Shown here piece by piece: positions 1 to 8,132 of a stretch of DNA of 60,174 nt. The first letter of the stretch is position 1. Each line of letters opens with the position of its first letter. Origin of the DNA: an uncultured Lachnobacterium sp. (GTDB taxonomy: Bacteria; Bacillota; Clostridia; Lachnospirales; Lachnospiraceae); NCBI GenBank assembly GCA_900546625.1, contig URDU01000016.1:1-60174 (forward strand), written 5' to 3'. Below the pieces are notes generated by a model. That model saw nothing but the letters and a program-made list of their open reading frames with translations. It ran no database searches and was not told where the DNA came from. Position numbers and translations under genes: made by a program.

Positions 1-24
1 TATGATTAAAGGGTCAAAAGGTAT

Positions 25-54
25 CATCGATGCATGCTTGCATGCAATTCGATG
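25..54. repeat. Inverted repeat upstream of the DUF5721 gene
   Basis: Nested inverted repeat: outer arms CATCGA (25-30) and TCGATG (49-54), inner arms TGCATGC (31-37) and GCATGCA (40-46). It lies 31 bases before the first start codon. There is no T run after it on the plus strand, so it is not a clear terminator; it could be an operator or the end of an upstream structure cut by the window edge. Confidence 0.4.
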
Positions 55-85
55 TCACATACAATGTAGGAAATGAGGAGAAATT

Positions 86-589
86 ATGATATCAATCGAA
101 CTGACAGACACAAAGGATTTTATGAACAAGCTGCTTCGCACGGAAATATTCGACAACTTCCTGCTCCAGGAGGCAGTCATCACAAAGGCCGCCTCATACG
201 TCATAGACGGCCACCTGCAAAAGGGCTTTTACAGCTCCACAGAGCTTGAGGAAAATGGCATAACAGGCTATGCCATACTCCCTTTTAAGATGCTTCGCAC
301 AAACTGCTTCGACCTGATAAAGGGCAGGCAGACGCCGTCGTCATTCAAGTTTGTCTTTCTGCTTTCACCTGAAAATATGGAGCACACCCTAAGCAGTCTG
401 CACTCGGCCTTCACTGTATCCGATATCAGCGGTTTTTTCATAAATATCAGGTATCAAAGCCAGCTTTTAACTCTCACAACCGGGATATCCTACAATATTT
501 TTTCAGCGGATAGGACCTTAGATAGTGAATGGGATAGGCTTGTAATGAAATTTTTAGCAAATAATGACATAAACTTTAAAGAACTTTGA
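86..589 (+). CDS. DUF5721-type protein of unknown function
   Basis: This gene encodes 167 residues. The ATG at 86 is preceded by GAGGAG with a five-base gap, a good ribosome binding site. The protein has no signal peptide and no membrane segment, so it is probably cytoplasmic. From memory it resembles DUF5721 proteins, which are found mostly in Lachnospiraceae; I know no function for the family. The sequence alternates short charged and hydrophobic stretches, as in a small alpha/beta fold. It ends about 85 bases before the cold-shock gene, which has its own promoter, so the two are probably separate units. The upstream neighbour lies outside the window. The reading frame is secure; the family name is moderate. 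Confidence 0.8.
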   Translation: MISIELTDTKDFMNKLLRTEIFDNFLLQEAVITKAASYVIDGHLQKGFYSSTELEENGITGYAILPFKMLRTNCFDLIKGRQTPSSFKFVFLLSPENMEHTLSSLHSAFTVSDISGFFINIRYQSQLLTLTTGISYNIFSADRTLDSEWDRLVMKFLANNDINFKEL

Positions 590-598
590 CTTTATTGC

Positions 599-627
599 TT
601 TACATCTTAAACCTGTTATGCTATTCT
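599..627 (+). promoter_or_regulatory. Sigma-A promoter of the cold-shock gene
   Basis: TTTACA at 599-604, a 17-base spacer and TATTCT at 622-627, with TGC just before the -10 hexamer (extended -10). The predicted start leaves a leader of about 40 bases before the cold-shock ATG at 675. Confidence 0.6.
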
Positions 628-674
628 AACGTTAGTTGCGTGAGCAGCATTATTATTATTTGGAGGTACTTTCG

Positions 675-878
675 ATGAGCAAAGGTACAGTAAAATGGTT
701 CAACAACCAAAAGGGTTACGGATTCATCACAGCCGAGGACGGAAAGGATGTATTCGTACATTTCTCAGGACTTAACATGGAGGGCTTCAAAACTCTCGAG
801 GAAGGTGCAGCAGTAGAGTTCGATATCACTGATGGCGCTAAAGGTCCACAGGCAGTTAACGTTGAGGTAGTTAAATAA
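675..878 (+). CDS. cspA: Cold-shock family single-strand nucleic-acid binding protein
   Basis: This 67-residue protein is a single cold-shock (OB-fold) domain. It carries the RNP1 motif KGYGFI near residue 13 and the RNP2 motif VFVHF near residue 27, the aromatic RNA and ssDNA contact strands. Known members melt RNA secondary structure and act as transcription antiterminators or RNA chaperones in the cytoplasm. The frame could extend 13 codons upstream, but the ATG at 675 has GGAGG eight bases before it and matches the family length, so it is the start. It has its own promoter (599-627). Its leader is too short to resemble the long thermosensor leaders of enterobacterial cspA. Family assignment is certain; the exact paralogue letter is not. 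Confidence 0.95.
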   Translation: MSKGTVKWFNNQKGYGFITAEDGKDVFVHFSGLNMEGFKTLEEGAAVEFDITDGAKGPQAVNVEVVK

Positions 879-991
879 TTTTGACCCCTCAGGCAATCTA
901 GTTTCTATGTACCTTTTTCTTTATTATATATTTAGGTAAAATTATAGTTACAAAAATGTTAATTGGGGAATAAGATATAAGAATCATGATT

Positions 992-1026
992 AAAAAAGAA
1001 GAGTTCATTTCGAACTCTTCTTTTTT
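992..1026. terminator. Bidirectional terminator between cspA and the deacetylase gene
   Basis: Stem GAAGAGTTC (998-1006) and GAACTCTTC (1012-1020), flanked by six A on the left and six T on the right. It can end transcripts of the convergent genes from both sides. Confidence 0.85.
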
Positions 1027-1052
1027 GTGCTTTTTTATTGTTTTTTGTGCTT

Positions 1053-2522
1053 TTAGTTGTTTACGCGATGATGAGACATTGGTGAGCTTGTGGTAAGCGG
1101 TAAAAATGTATAGCCATTCGCCTGTCCCCACTGGATGATCTGCTCGACCGCATTGACACTGAAATCCTTTATGTCGTGCTGCAATACAACTGATACGTTG
1201 TGGCTCTGCACTCCTGAGATAACATTCTGTACCACCTGATCTGTGCTGATTGGCTTGTTGTTTGCATCTCCGCTCGATACATTCCAGTCACAGTATAAAA
1301 GGCCTCTTGCTGTCACATCATTGACGAGCTGTGTCATAATGCCCGGACAGTAATCCTTGCTCACAGTATTTGATGAGCCTCCCGGGAATCTGATGATTGA
1401 CGCATCATTTCCTGTCTGTGCCTTTATGATACTGTTCATCTGCTCAAGGTCATCAAAGAATGCCTGCTCGCTTGTATATATCTGGTTGTATTTGTGGCTG
1501 GCAGAGTGGATAGCCACTGTATGTCCTCTCTTTGCCTCCTCCGCTATCAGATTCTGATAGTCAGGATGCGTATTTGTGACAAAGAAGGTAGCCTTTACAT
1601 TGTATTTATCAAGCACATCCAAAAGTCCCTGTGTATACTTTCCCGGACCATCGTCAAAGGTCAGATAAATGATCTTGTTGCCCGGATTTACCGTGTCTGC
1701 TGCTGCAGCCGGGTCATACACACTGACCACTCTTGTAGCTGTAGCCTTATTACCTGATGAATCTGAGACCTCATAGGTCACAGTATACTTTCCTGCCTTG
1801 TCCTTATCAACTTTGTCTCCTGACACCTTGACACTGTCTGTGATGTCTCCGTCACAGTTGTCAGTTGCCGTGTATCCCGGATCACTGTACTTATCACCCT
1901 TTTTAACTGACATAAAATCATCACCTGAAAGCTTTATCTGCGGTGCCGTGGTATCTGTGACATGCACAGTCCTTTTGACCTCGCTCTCATTCTTTGACGA
2001 GTCTGCGACACTGTACTTTATCTCATAGTCTCCCGGCTTTGATGTATCGACTGCTCCTGTGACAGATACCTTGTCTGTCAGATCGCCGTCATAGTTGTCT
2101 GTTGCCGTATATCCCGGGTCACTGAACTCGCTGCCTGCCTCTACAGTCATCTCTGCATCGCCATTTAATGCAATCTCAGGAGCCTTCTTATCCCTCACCT
2201 CAACCTTGATGGTCTGTGTCGCTGTTTTTTTACCGTATTGAGCAGTTACCTTTATCTCGTATGAACCAGTCTTTGTCGCATCGACATTACTGTCTATAGT
2301 GCATTTTATCTCTTTTCCCTTTCGGTTTATGAGCCTGCCTCTGACATACGCCTTAATTTTGGGCTCCTCAAACTTTTTGCCATACTCAACAGTGATACCG
2401 TTTTTAAACTTGCTGCTGAACTCAATGTGTGAATCAAAGCATGTGATATATACTATAAACGCCACCACAAGAACTATTGCAGCCGTAAGTATGCCGATAA
2501 TCATCTTTTTATTTTTGTCCAT
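1053..2522 (-). CDS. Membrane-anchored polysaccharide deacetylase (CE4/NodB) with Ig-like domains
   Basis: The protein has 489 residues. The ATG at 2522 is chosen because AAAGAGG stands nine bases before it; an ATG seven codons upstream has no ribosome binding site. One N-terminal transmembrane segment (about 8-28) anchors it with the rest outside. Next come an Ig-like domain (about 35-105) and two DUF5011-type repeats (about 107-265), each with a DPGYTATDN motif. The C-terminal NodB domain (about 275-480) shows the CE4 motifs: TFDDGPG, HSASH (metal histidines), RFPGGS, DWNVSSGD and LQHD. Such enzymes remove N-acetyl groups from peptidoglycan or similar glycans. The metal triad Asp-His-His and the catalytic base are present, so it should be active. 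It probably modifies the cell's own wall, which would reduce lysozyme sensitivity; the substrate is not shown by sequence. It is monocistronic. Confidence 0.9.
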   Translation of the reverse strand: MDKNKKMIIGILTAAIVLVVAFIVYITCFDSHIEFSSKFKNGITVEYGKKFEEPKIKAYVRGRLINRKGKEIKCTIDSNVDATKTGSYEIKVTAQYGKKTATQTIKVEVRDKKAPEIALNGDAEMTVEAGSEFSDPGYTATDNYDGDLTDKVSVTGAVDTSKPGDYEIKYSVADSSKNESEVKRTVHVTDTTAPQIKLSGDDFMSVKKGDKYSDPGYTATDNCDGDITDSVKVSGDKVDKDKAGKYTVTYEVSDSSGNKATATRVVSVYDPAAAADTVNPGNKIIYLTFDDGPGKYTQGLLDVLDKYNVKATFFVTNTHPDYQNLIAEEAKRGHTVAIHSASHKYNQIYTSEQAFFDDLEQMNSIIKAQTGNDASIIRFPGGSSNTVSKDYCPGIMTQLVNDVTARGLLYCDWNVSSGDANNKPISTDQVVQNVISGVQSHNVSVVLQHDIKDFSVNAVEQIIQWGQANGYTFLPLTTSSPMSHHRVNN

Positions 2523-2817
2523 TTTTCCAATCCTCTTTAGCATTTTATAATTATTCTCTCTATATTATTACTCAAACCTGATAATATTATTTCAAGCAGT
2601 ATCTATTATAGCGTTAAACAATCTTTTTTGCTACTGCAAATTCCTTGAGAATTTCTTAATGTTAGCTTCATATATTTCAGTTGTGTTACAATTGTTTCTT
2701 TATCCCGAAAACCCGTGATAGAGTCGTAATATGTACTTAATTTATTTAATATCTTTGTTACTATTCCGTTCTCAATATGACTAACCACATAGCTTTTTTC
2801 AGATATTCGCATACACA
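2523..2817. other. Intergenic stretch without a convincing gene
   Basis: About 300 AT-rich bases upstream of the deacetylase and downstream of the hydrogenase terminator. The minus strand can encode 68 residues (ATG at 2812, stop at 2606), but the start sits in the tail of the terminator and I do not recognise the peptide. The deacetylase promoter must lie here; I see no clear -35/-10 pair. Confidence 0.4.
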
Positions 2818-2846
2818 AAAATCCCCCGAACAAGTCGGGGGATTTT
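2818..2846 (-). terminator. Terminator of the first hydrogenase-like gene
   Basis: Stem ATCCCCC/GGGGGAT with a short loop and flanking A/T tracts (AAAATCCCCC at 2818, GGGGGATTTT ending 2846). On the minus strand the stem is followed by five T, 50 bases after the hydrogenase stop. Confidence 0.85.
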
Positions 2847-2895
2847 GAAAGCTTATGTAACTATTCAAGCCACGCTTTGGCAGTAACAATCATTT

Positions 2896-4353
2896 TTACT
2901 GCTCCTTACGGTGCATCTCAAATGTCTCCATATGGTAGTTTGCGATGTTGTCACGAATCTTTCTGTCATCTGCTCTGCTTAAGAGATCATCACGGAACTT
3001 CTTGGTAGATACCATGTCATTGTATGAGCTTGGTCCGCCTACGCAGCCGCCCTCACATGCCATTCCCTCGATGAAGTTCTCAGGAAGCTTGCCTGCCTTC
3101 ATGAGGAGAAGTGCCTTCTTACACTCTGCTGCTCCGTTTGCCTTGCAAACCTTGCAATCAACATCCTCGCCCTTTTCCTTCATGCTCTCGATTACAGCTG
3201 CTGTAACTCCGCCTGAGTTTGCGAAACGCTTACCGAATACTGAGCCCTCCTGATATGAGGTATCATCAGCCTCAAGCTGTACTCCCTTTGCCTTCATAAT
3301 AGCACGAATCTCGCTGAAGGTAAGTACATAGTCTGCATTTCCCTCTATCTTCTGATCCTCTACCTCTGACTTCTTGGCAACACATGGTCCGATGAATACT
3401 GTAACTGCATCAGGATCCTTTGCCTTGATCATTCTTGAAACCGCGCACATAGGTGAAACAGTTGTAGAAATCTTGTCAGCAAGCTCCGGATAGTGCTTTC
3501 TAACCATATTTACAAATCCAGGACAGCATGATGTAACCTTCTTCTCTCCTGCCTCATATGCCTCAAGCCACTCATCAGCCTCGTATGCTGCTGTCATATC
3601 TCCTCCGAGTGCTACCTCAACAAAGCCATTGAAGCCAACTGCCTGCATAGCCTTCTTCCAGCTGTTCATAGTGATGTTTACTCCAAACTGTCCCTCTGCT
3701 GCTGGTGCAACCATAGCGTATACATGCTTGTTATCTGACTTGATTGCATCGATTACATCTACGATGTATGTCTTTGAGCCGATAGCTCCGAATGGACAGC
3801 TGTGGATACATTTACCACATCTGATACATTTGCTCTCATCAATCACTGAGATGCCGTACTCATTGTATGTAATGGCATTTACAGGACAAGAGAACTTACA
3901 TGGTCTCTTTAAATGAGCGATAGCATTGTAAGGACATGCCTGTGCACAGCGTCCACACTCCTTACACTTCTGTGGGTCGATATGTGAGCGGAGACGTCCT
4001 GCCTCGATTGCTCCGAACTTACATGCATTGATACAAGCCTTGCCAAGACAGTTCTGACAATTCTCAGTAACTGTGTAGCTTGAAATCGGACAATCCTCAC
4101 ATGCTGAGCTGATTACCTGGATGATATTGCCGTCATCGTTTGCACTTGGTGCTTTACCCTCTGCAAGTCTGACACGTTGACGGATGATCTCTCTCTCCTT
4201 GTAGATACAGCAACGGAACTGAGGTGTCGGTCCCGGAATCAGTGTAAATGGGATGTCATCTCTGATCTCATCGAGGTTACCTGCAAATGCAGCCTTTGCG
4301 ACCTCAAGCAAAACTGCATGTTTGATTTTGATTACGTTTTCGTCAGCGTACAT
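2896..4353 (-). CDS. Monomeric [FeFe]-hydrogenase-like protein, ferredoxin-type
   Basis: This 485-residue cytoplasmic protein has an N-terminal helical region, then three cysteine-rich [4Fe-4S] segments (about 85-115, 130-145, 176-190; CxxCxxC-type motifs) and a C-terminal H-cluster domain. The H-cluster motifs are TSCCPGF (274-280), GPCVAKKSE (322-330) and EGMACEGGC (429-437). All H-cluster cysteines are present. The usual Met of the second motif (MPC) is Gly, as I recall for group B hydrogenases. No PAS domain is present, which argues against the sensory class. It should oxidise or evolve H2 with ferredoxin, but group B activity is poorly characterised. The ATG at 4353 follows AAGGAG. The gene stands alone with its own terminator. 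A paralogue with the same plan lies at 39502-41025. No HydE, HydF or HydG maturase is in the window. Confidence 0.88.
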   Translation of the reverse strand: MYADENVIKIKHAVLLEVAKAAFAGNLDEIRDDIPFTLIPGPTPQFRCCIYKEREIIRQRVRLAEGKAPSANDDGNIIQVISSACEDCPISSYTVTENCQNCLGKACINACKFGAIEAGRLRSHIDPQKCKECGRCAQACPYNAIAHLKRPCKFSCPVNAITYNEYGISVIDESKCIRCGKCIHSCPFGAIGSKTYIVDVIDAIKSDNKHVYAMVAPAAEGQFGVNITMNSWKKAMQAVGFNGFVEVALGGDMTAAYEADEWLEAYEAGEKKVTSCCPGFVNMVRKHYPELADKISTTVSPMCAVSRMIKAKDPDAVTVFIGPCVAKKSEVEDQKIEGNADYVLTFSEIRAIMKAKGVQLEADDTSYQEGSVFGKRFANSGGVTAAVIESMKEKGEDVDCKVCKANGAAECKKALLLMKAGKLPENFIEGMACEGGCVGGPSSYNDMVSTKKFRDDLLSRADDRKIRDNIANYHMETFEMHRKEQ

Positions 4354-4463
4354 ATTATCTCCTTTTCCTTAAAATAAATGTATATTGTTACCTAATGATT
4401 TACATACTTAGAAGAATCATTACATCATGTGACACTTCCCATATCATATGAGCTGATTCCTCT

Positions 4464-4503
4464 AAAAAAATGCTCCTAGTATTTATCTACTAGGAACATT
4501 TTA
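4464..4503 (-). terminator. Terminator of the MacB-like ABC operon
   Basis: Arms around TCCTAGTA and TACTAGGA with a short loop. On the minus strand the stem ends in CATTTTTTT. It lies 90 bases past the permease stop. Confidence 0.75.
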
Positions 4504-4592
4504 CAAAATTTTTTAAACTTTTTCTACCCTTGTATTCATCAAAATACAAAGAATTGTTATTTTTTTCACAATAGCAGCGATTTCAGTAAGAA

Positions 4593-5852
4593 TTACTCAT
4601 GGCGCAGTGCATCAATAGGGTTTAGGTTCGCTGCCTTGTATGATGGAAGCATACCGAATATGATTCCGATTGCCATGGAAAAAAGCACCGCAAGTATAGC
4701 TGCTGCCGGACTTATCGCTGTCGGCGTGCCGTTTAGCATTGAGATGACCTTAGAGAGTATCACTCCGACCAGCACTCCGACCAGACCTCCAAGACTTGTA
4801 AGAACAACTGCCTCTGTGAGGAACTGTCCAAGTATTGCTCCCTTTCCCGCTCCGATTGCCTTTTTAAGTCCTATCTCTGAGGTACGCTCTGTGACTGACA
4901 CAAGCATGATATTCATGACACCGATGCCGCCGACGAGCAGTGATATTCCGGCAATCCAGATGAGCATCATGTTGGTTGACTGGCTGAGCTGCTGTATCTG
5001 CTTTGCCTGCTCCTGTAAATCCTGTGCCTTGTAAGTCACATCAGAGCCGTCTGTGACATTTAAATTGCTGTTAAGTATCTCCTCAGCAGCCTTTCCCACT
5101 GTAGCCATGGTATCTGTGCTGTCTGCCTTAAGCAGAAGGTTCTGCGGCTCATCATAGCCAAATATGACCGGCCATGTGCCGCTTGGCACAAATACATTGC
5201 CCTGGCTGTCATCATAGGCATACATATAGTAATCATCCATTGAGTTTATTACCAGGTCATAGCTGTCCTTTTCCGTGACTACACCGACTACTGTAAACGG
5301 ATATCCCTGTATCTCTACCGTCTTGCCGAGCGCACTCTCTCCTGAAAACAGGCTGCTCTCCACGCTCTCATCGATAAGTGCCACCCTGCGGGCCTTTGCA
5401 TAGTCATTCTTTGAGAAGCCTCTGCCCTTCATGACTACATAGCTTGCTGTGTCGAAATATCCGTCATCGACACCCGTTATATTGCCGCCCGAAAGCGCAG
5501 TGTTCAGATAATAAACTGCATTGTAAGCCTGTCTTGTGCGGTAAAGGGCTGCATTTTCTACATGGTCAAGCTCCTTTATGCTGTCAAGTGTGGCAGCCGA
5601 TACCTCGGTCACTCCCGCAGGAGCCGAATCATATGACAAATCCATATCATAGCCATCCTTCTGCAGTGTGACCTTTACGTTATTACTTCCCGAACCTATG
5701 AGGTTCTTTTCTATCTGTTCGTTTGTGCCCTGAATTGTGGAAACAATCGCAATAATTGCTGCAATTCCGATGATGATTCCAAGCATAGTCAGAAACGAAC
5801 GCATCTTATGTGACCAGATTCCCCTAAAGGACAATCTAATATTTTCAAGCAT
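4593..5852 (-). CDS. MacB-like ABC transporter permease (FtsX family)
   Basis: This 419-residue protein has the MacB/FtsX layout: one N-terminal membrane helix (about 18-40), a large extracytoplasmic MacB-type domain (about 45-285) and three C-terminal helices (about 295-410) with the conserved region around EIGLKKAIGA. GGAGG precedes the ATG at 5852. In this type IV-like ABC system the permease works with a cytoplasmic ATPase and a membrane-fusion protein to move antimicrobial peptides, macrolides or lipoproteins outward by a mechanical stroke rather than a translocation pore. It is the last gene of a four-gene operon (9494 to 4593). The substrate cannot be read from sequence; no bacteriocin precursor or two-component system is adjacent, so self-export of a cell product or general drug defence are both possible. 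Confidence 0.9.
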   Translation of the reverse strand: MLENIRLSFRGIWSHKMRSFLTMLGIIIGIAAIIAIVSTIQGTNEQIEKNLIGSGSNNVKVTLQKDGYDMDLSYDSAPAGVTEVSAATLDSIKELDHVENAALYRTRQAYNAVYYLNTALSGGNITGVDDGYFDTASYVVMKGRGFSKNDYAKARRVALIDESVESSLFSGESALGKTVEIQGYPFTVVGVVTEKDSYDLVINSMDDYYMYAYDDSQGNVFVPSGTWPVIFGYDEPQNLLLKADSTDTMATVGKAAEEILNSNLNVTDGSDVTYKAQDLQEQAKQIQQLSQSTNMMLIWIAGISLLVGGIGVMNIMLVSVTERTSEIGLKKAIGAGKGAILGQFLTEAVVLTSLGGLVGVLVGVILSKVISMLNGTPTAISPAAAILAVLFSMAIGIIFGMLPSYKAANLNPIDALRHE

Positions 5853-5872
5853 CTTTAATCCTCCCTGCTAAA

Positions 5873-7450
5873 CTAATACATACCATCTTCGGACACCTTG
5901 GTTTTCTCGCCCTCCCTGACTCCATACGGGAATGCAATATAGTCATCATTTGTCAGACCTGACTTGATCTCCACATATGAGCCCCAGAGTGACTTGCCTG
6001 TTTTGATAGTCTGCTTTTTGAGCTTTCCGTTGTCATCCTTGTATATATATGACTGTCCGTTCTCTGTTCTGACATATGACTTGTCGATATAAAGTCCTCT
6101 GTCAGAGCCCTCTGATGATGTATCTATAGTCAGCTCCAGTGAATCACCCTTTTTGAGATTCTGCGGATTCTCAATGTATGCAGTGTACTCATAGAATGAT
6201 GAGTTCGGATTGCTGTCCCCATAGTAATTGACACTGTCTGACGGCACATTGCTTATCTCAGATATTGTGCCCTCATAGGTATCACCTGTCATGTAGTTTA
6301 CTGCTGATACGCTCTGTCCTACCTTTACCGTATCCAGATCCAGCTCACCGATTGTTCCGCTGATATATAGGCCTGCCGCTCCTGAAAGCTGTAAGAAAGG
6401 TGTGCCGTCCTGCGGTGGATTTGCAGGATCGCAAACTGTTGTCACGATTCCGTCCTTCTTTGCATATACCACGCCATCCTCAAGCTCACTCTGCAGCTCC
6501 TTTAAATCAGCCTGTGCAATTCTCTTTTGTAAATCAACATCGGCAACACTTCTGGTCTGCTCCTTTATGGCATCCTTAAGCTCATCTGCTGTGTATGTCT
6601 TTTCTTCTGAAGCGGTATCAGCTTCAGGCTGTGTGGTCTGTTCTGCATCACTGTCTGCTGTGCTGTCTGACGGCTCATTTCCTGCTGTATCATCAGAAGC
6701 AGCTCCTGCTGTAATTGTGCCTGCAAGGAAAAGCTTTATCTCATCGCTGTCATCATAGCTGCCAAGCTTATCTCCTCTTACGGTAAGCTCCATATCAGGT
6801 GCGTTAGCATCTCCAATCACAAACCGTGCTACAGCGCTCTTATCAGCGAGTGTATTCAAAAGCGCTCCCGATACATATGAAGCCTCTGTGCATGTAAATA
6901 CATAAGGATCGGCCTCTGTACCGCTTCCTTCAGCCACTGACAGATCAGATATCACATCATGCTCTTCATCAGGCTTTTGCTCAGATGCAGCCGGCTGTGT
7001 GTCAGGCTGTGGCTCAGGTGTAACAGGACTCTCAGGCTGCTTTGCAACCGGCTTAGTGTTCTTTAGCTTGTCAAGCTTCTGCTTTTCTGATGTAAGCTGA
7101 TTCTCAAGACTCTGTATCTCAAGCTGCTTCATCTCAACCGAGAGGGAAAGGCTCGTCACATCATATGCAAGGAGCTTATCTCCGGCCTTTACCTGCTGAT
7201 CCTTTGTGACATAAACCTCTGTCACCTTCTGTCCATCCTTTAAATTGATTGTCTGACATGCATCATCGCACACCATTCCCTCACTGGTCATGGATGTGTA
7301 GTCGTTTGTCGTGCTGATCATTGAAACGCTCATAACGGAAGCAAGCCCCTTGGAATTCTTGTAATAAACAACTCCTGTGATGCTTCCCGCTGCAACCGCA
7401 ACTACAAGGACAGCTATTATAATGATCTTAATTTTCTTTTTCTTTTTCAT
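5873..7450 (-). CDS. Membrane-fusion (HlyD/MacA-type) adaptor, second of the operon
   Basis: The protein has 525 residues. A basic start and one membrane helix (about 8-30) anchor it outside the membrane. Half-lipoyl segments flank a coiled-coil hairpin (about 110-140 and 290-330), followed by beta-barrel and membrane-proximal domains (about 330-525). The hairpin is interrupted by an insert of about 150 residues, rich in Pro, Glu, Asp, Ser and Thr, that contains a short folded-looking segment (about 165-245). This is unlike normal MacA, where the hairpin tip docks onto TolC; a Gram-positive has no TolC. The start overlaps the upstream ATPase gene by 23 bases and has GGAGG inside that gene, so translation is coupled. 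It is the longer of two adaptors in the operon. Assignment is firm; the reason for two adaptors is unknown. Confidence 0.88.
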   Translation of the reverse strand: MKKKKKIKIIIIAVLVVAVAAGSITGVVYYKNSKGLASVMSVSMISTTNDYTSMTSEGMVCDDACQTINLKDGQKVTEVYVTKDQQVKAGDKLLAYDVTSLSLSVEMKQLEIQSLENQLTSEKQKLDKLKNTKPVAKQPESPVTPEPQPDTQPAASEQKPDEEHDVISDLSVAEGSGTEADPYVFTCTEASYVSGALLNTLADKSAVARFVIGDANAPDMELTVRGDKLGSYDDSDEIKLFLAGTITAGAASDDTAGNEPSDSTADSDAEQTTQPEADTASEEKTYTADELKDAIKEQTRSVADVDLQKRIAQADLKELQSELEDGVVYAKKDGIVTTVCDPANPPQDGTPFLQLSGAAGLYISGTIGELDLDTVKVGQSVSAVNYMTGDTYEGTISEISNVPSDSVNYYGDSNPNSSFYEYTAYIENPQNLKKGDSLELTIDTSSEGSDRGLYIDKSYVRTENGQSYIYKDDNGKLKKQTIKTGKSLWGSYVEIKSGLTNDDYIAFPYGVREGEKTKVSEDGMY

Positions 7451-8132
7451 TACCTGCCTCCTGTCCTTCCTCTGTTATCTCACCATCTATGATGTGAACA
7501 ATGCGCTTTGCCTGCTCTGCAACCTTTCTGTCGTGTGTGATCATAACAACCGTCACACCGGACTCATTAAGGCTCTCAAAGAGCTCAAGCACCTGCTTGC
7601 CGGACTTTGAATCAAGTGCTCCCGTAGGCTCATCCGCAAGCAGAAGCTTTGGGTGATTGACCATTGCTCTCGCTATCGCCACTCTCTGCTTCTGTCCTCC
7701 CGAAAGCTGCGTAGGCTTGAAATCAGCCCTGTCTGAAAGTCCAACACGCTCTAAGGCCTCCATGCCCATCTGCCTTCTGTCCTTTTTGCTCACACCGGCG
7801 TATATGAGTGGCAGGCACACATTGTCCAGTGCACTCTCACGCGGCATGAGCTGGAAATTCTGGAATACAAATCCAATTGTATCGCGCCTTACCCTCGTAA
7901 GCTCCTTTTCCTTCAGCTCACTGACAGGTCTGCCGTCAAGTATATATGTGCCCGAGGTTGGCAGATCAAGGCATCCCACTATATTCATGAGAGTGGTCTT
8001 GCCGGAGCCCGACGGACCCATGATTGCCACGTACTCTCCCTCCTCAATCTGGAGTGAGACATCCTTTAAAACCGGCACCACGAGCTTATCCTGATAATAG
8101 TTTTTGTAAATATGCTGGAGTTCTAGAATCAT
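7428..8132 (-). CDS. MacB/LolD-type ABC transporter ATPase
   Basis: This 234-residue ATPase shows Walker A GPSGSGKTT (about residue 40), the Q-loop VFQNFQL, the signature LSGGQKQR (about 143), Walker B LLLADEPTGALD with the catalytic Glu, and an H-loop His (MITHD). It resembles LolD and MacB ATPase domains, which are made as separate subunits in Firmicutes. It powers the FtsX-type permease at 4593-5852. Its ATG at 8132 directly abuts the stop of the upstream adaptor (8133), and its 3' end overlaps the next adaptor, so all four genes form one tightly coupled operon. Length is normal and nothing is degenerate. Confidence 0.95.
   Translation of the reverse strand: MILELQHIYKNYYQDKLVVPVLKDVSLQIEEGEYVAIMGPSGSGKTTLMNIVGCLDLPTSGTYILDGRPVSELKEKELTRVRRDTIGFVFQNFQLMPRESALDNVCLPLIYAGVSKKDRRQMGMEALERVGLSDRADFKPTQLSGGQKQRVAIARAMVNHPKLLLADEPTGALDSKSGKQVLELFESLNESGVTVVMITHDRKVAEQAKRIVHIIDGEITEEGQEAGNEKEKEN

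Noticed and set aside
2606..2833. 75-codon minus-strand frame upstream of the deacetylase
   Set aside because: It begins with TTG inside a terminator, its only ATG (2812) has no proper ribosome binding site, and the peptide matches nothing I recognise.
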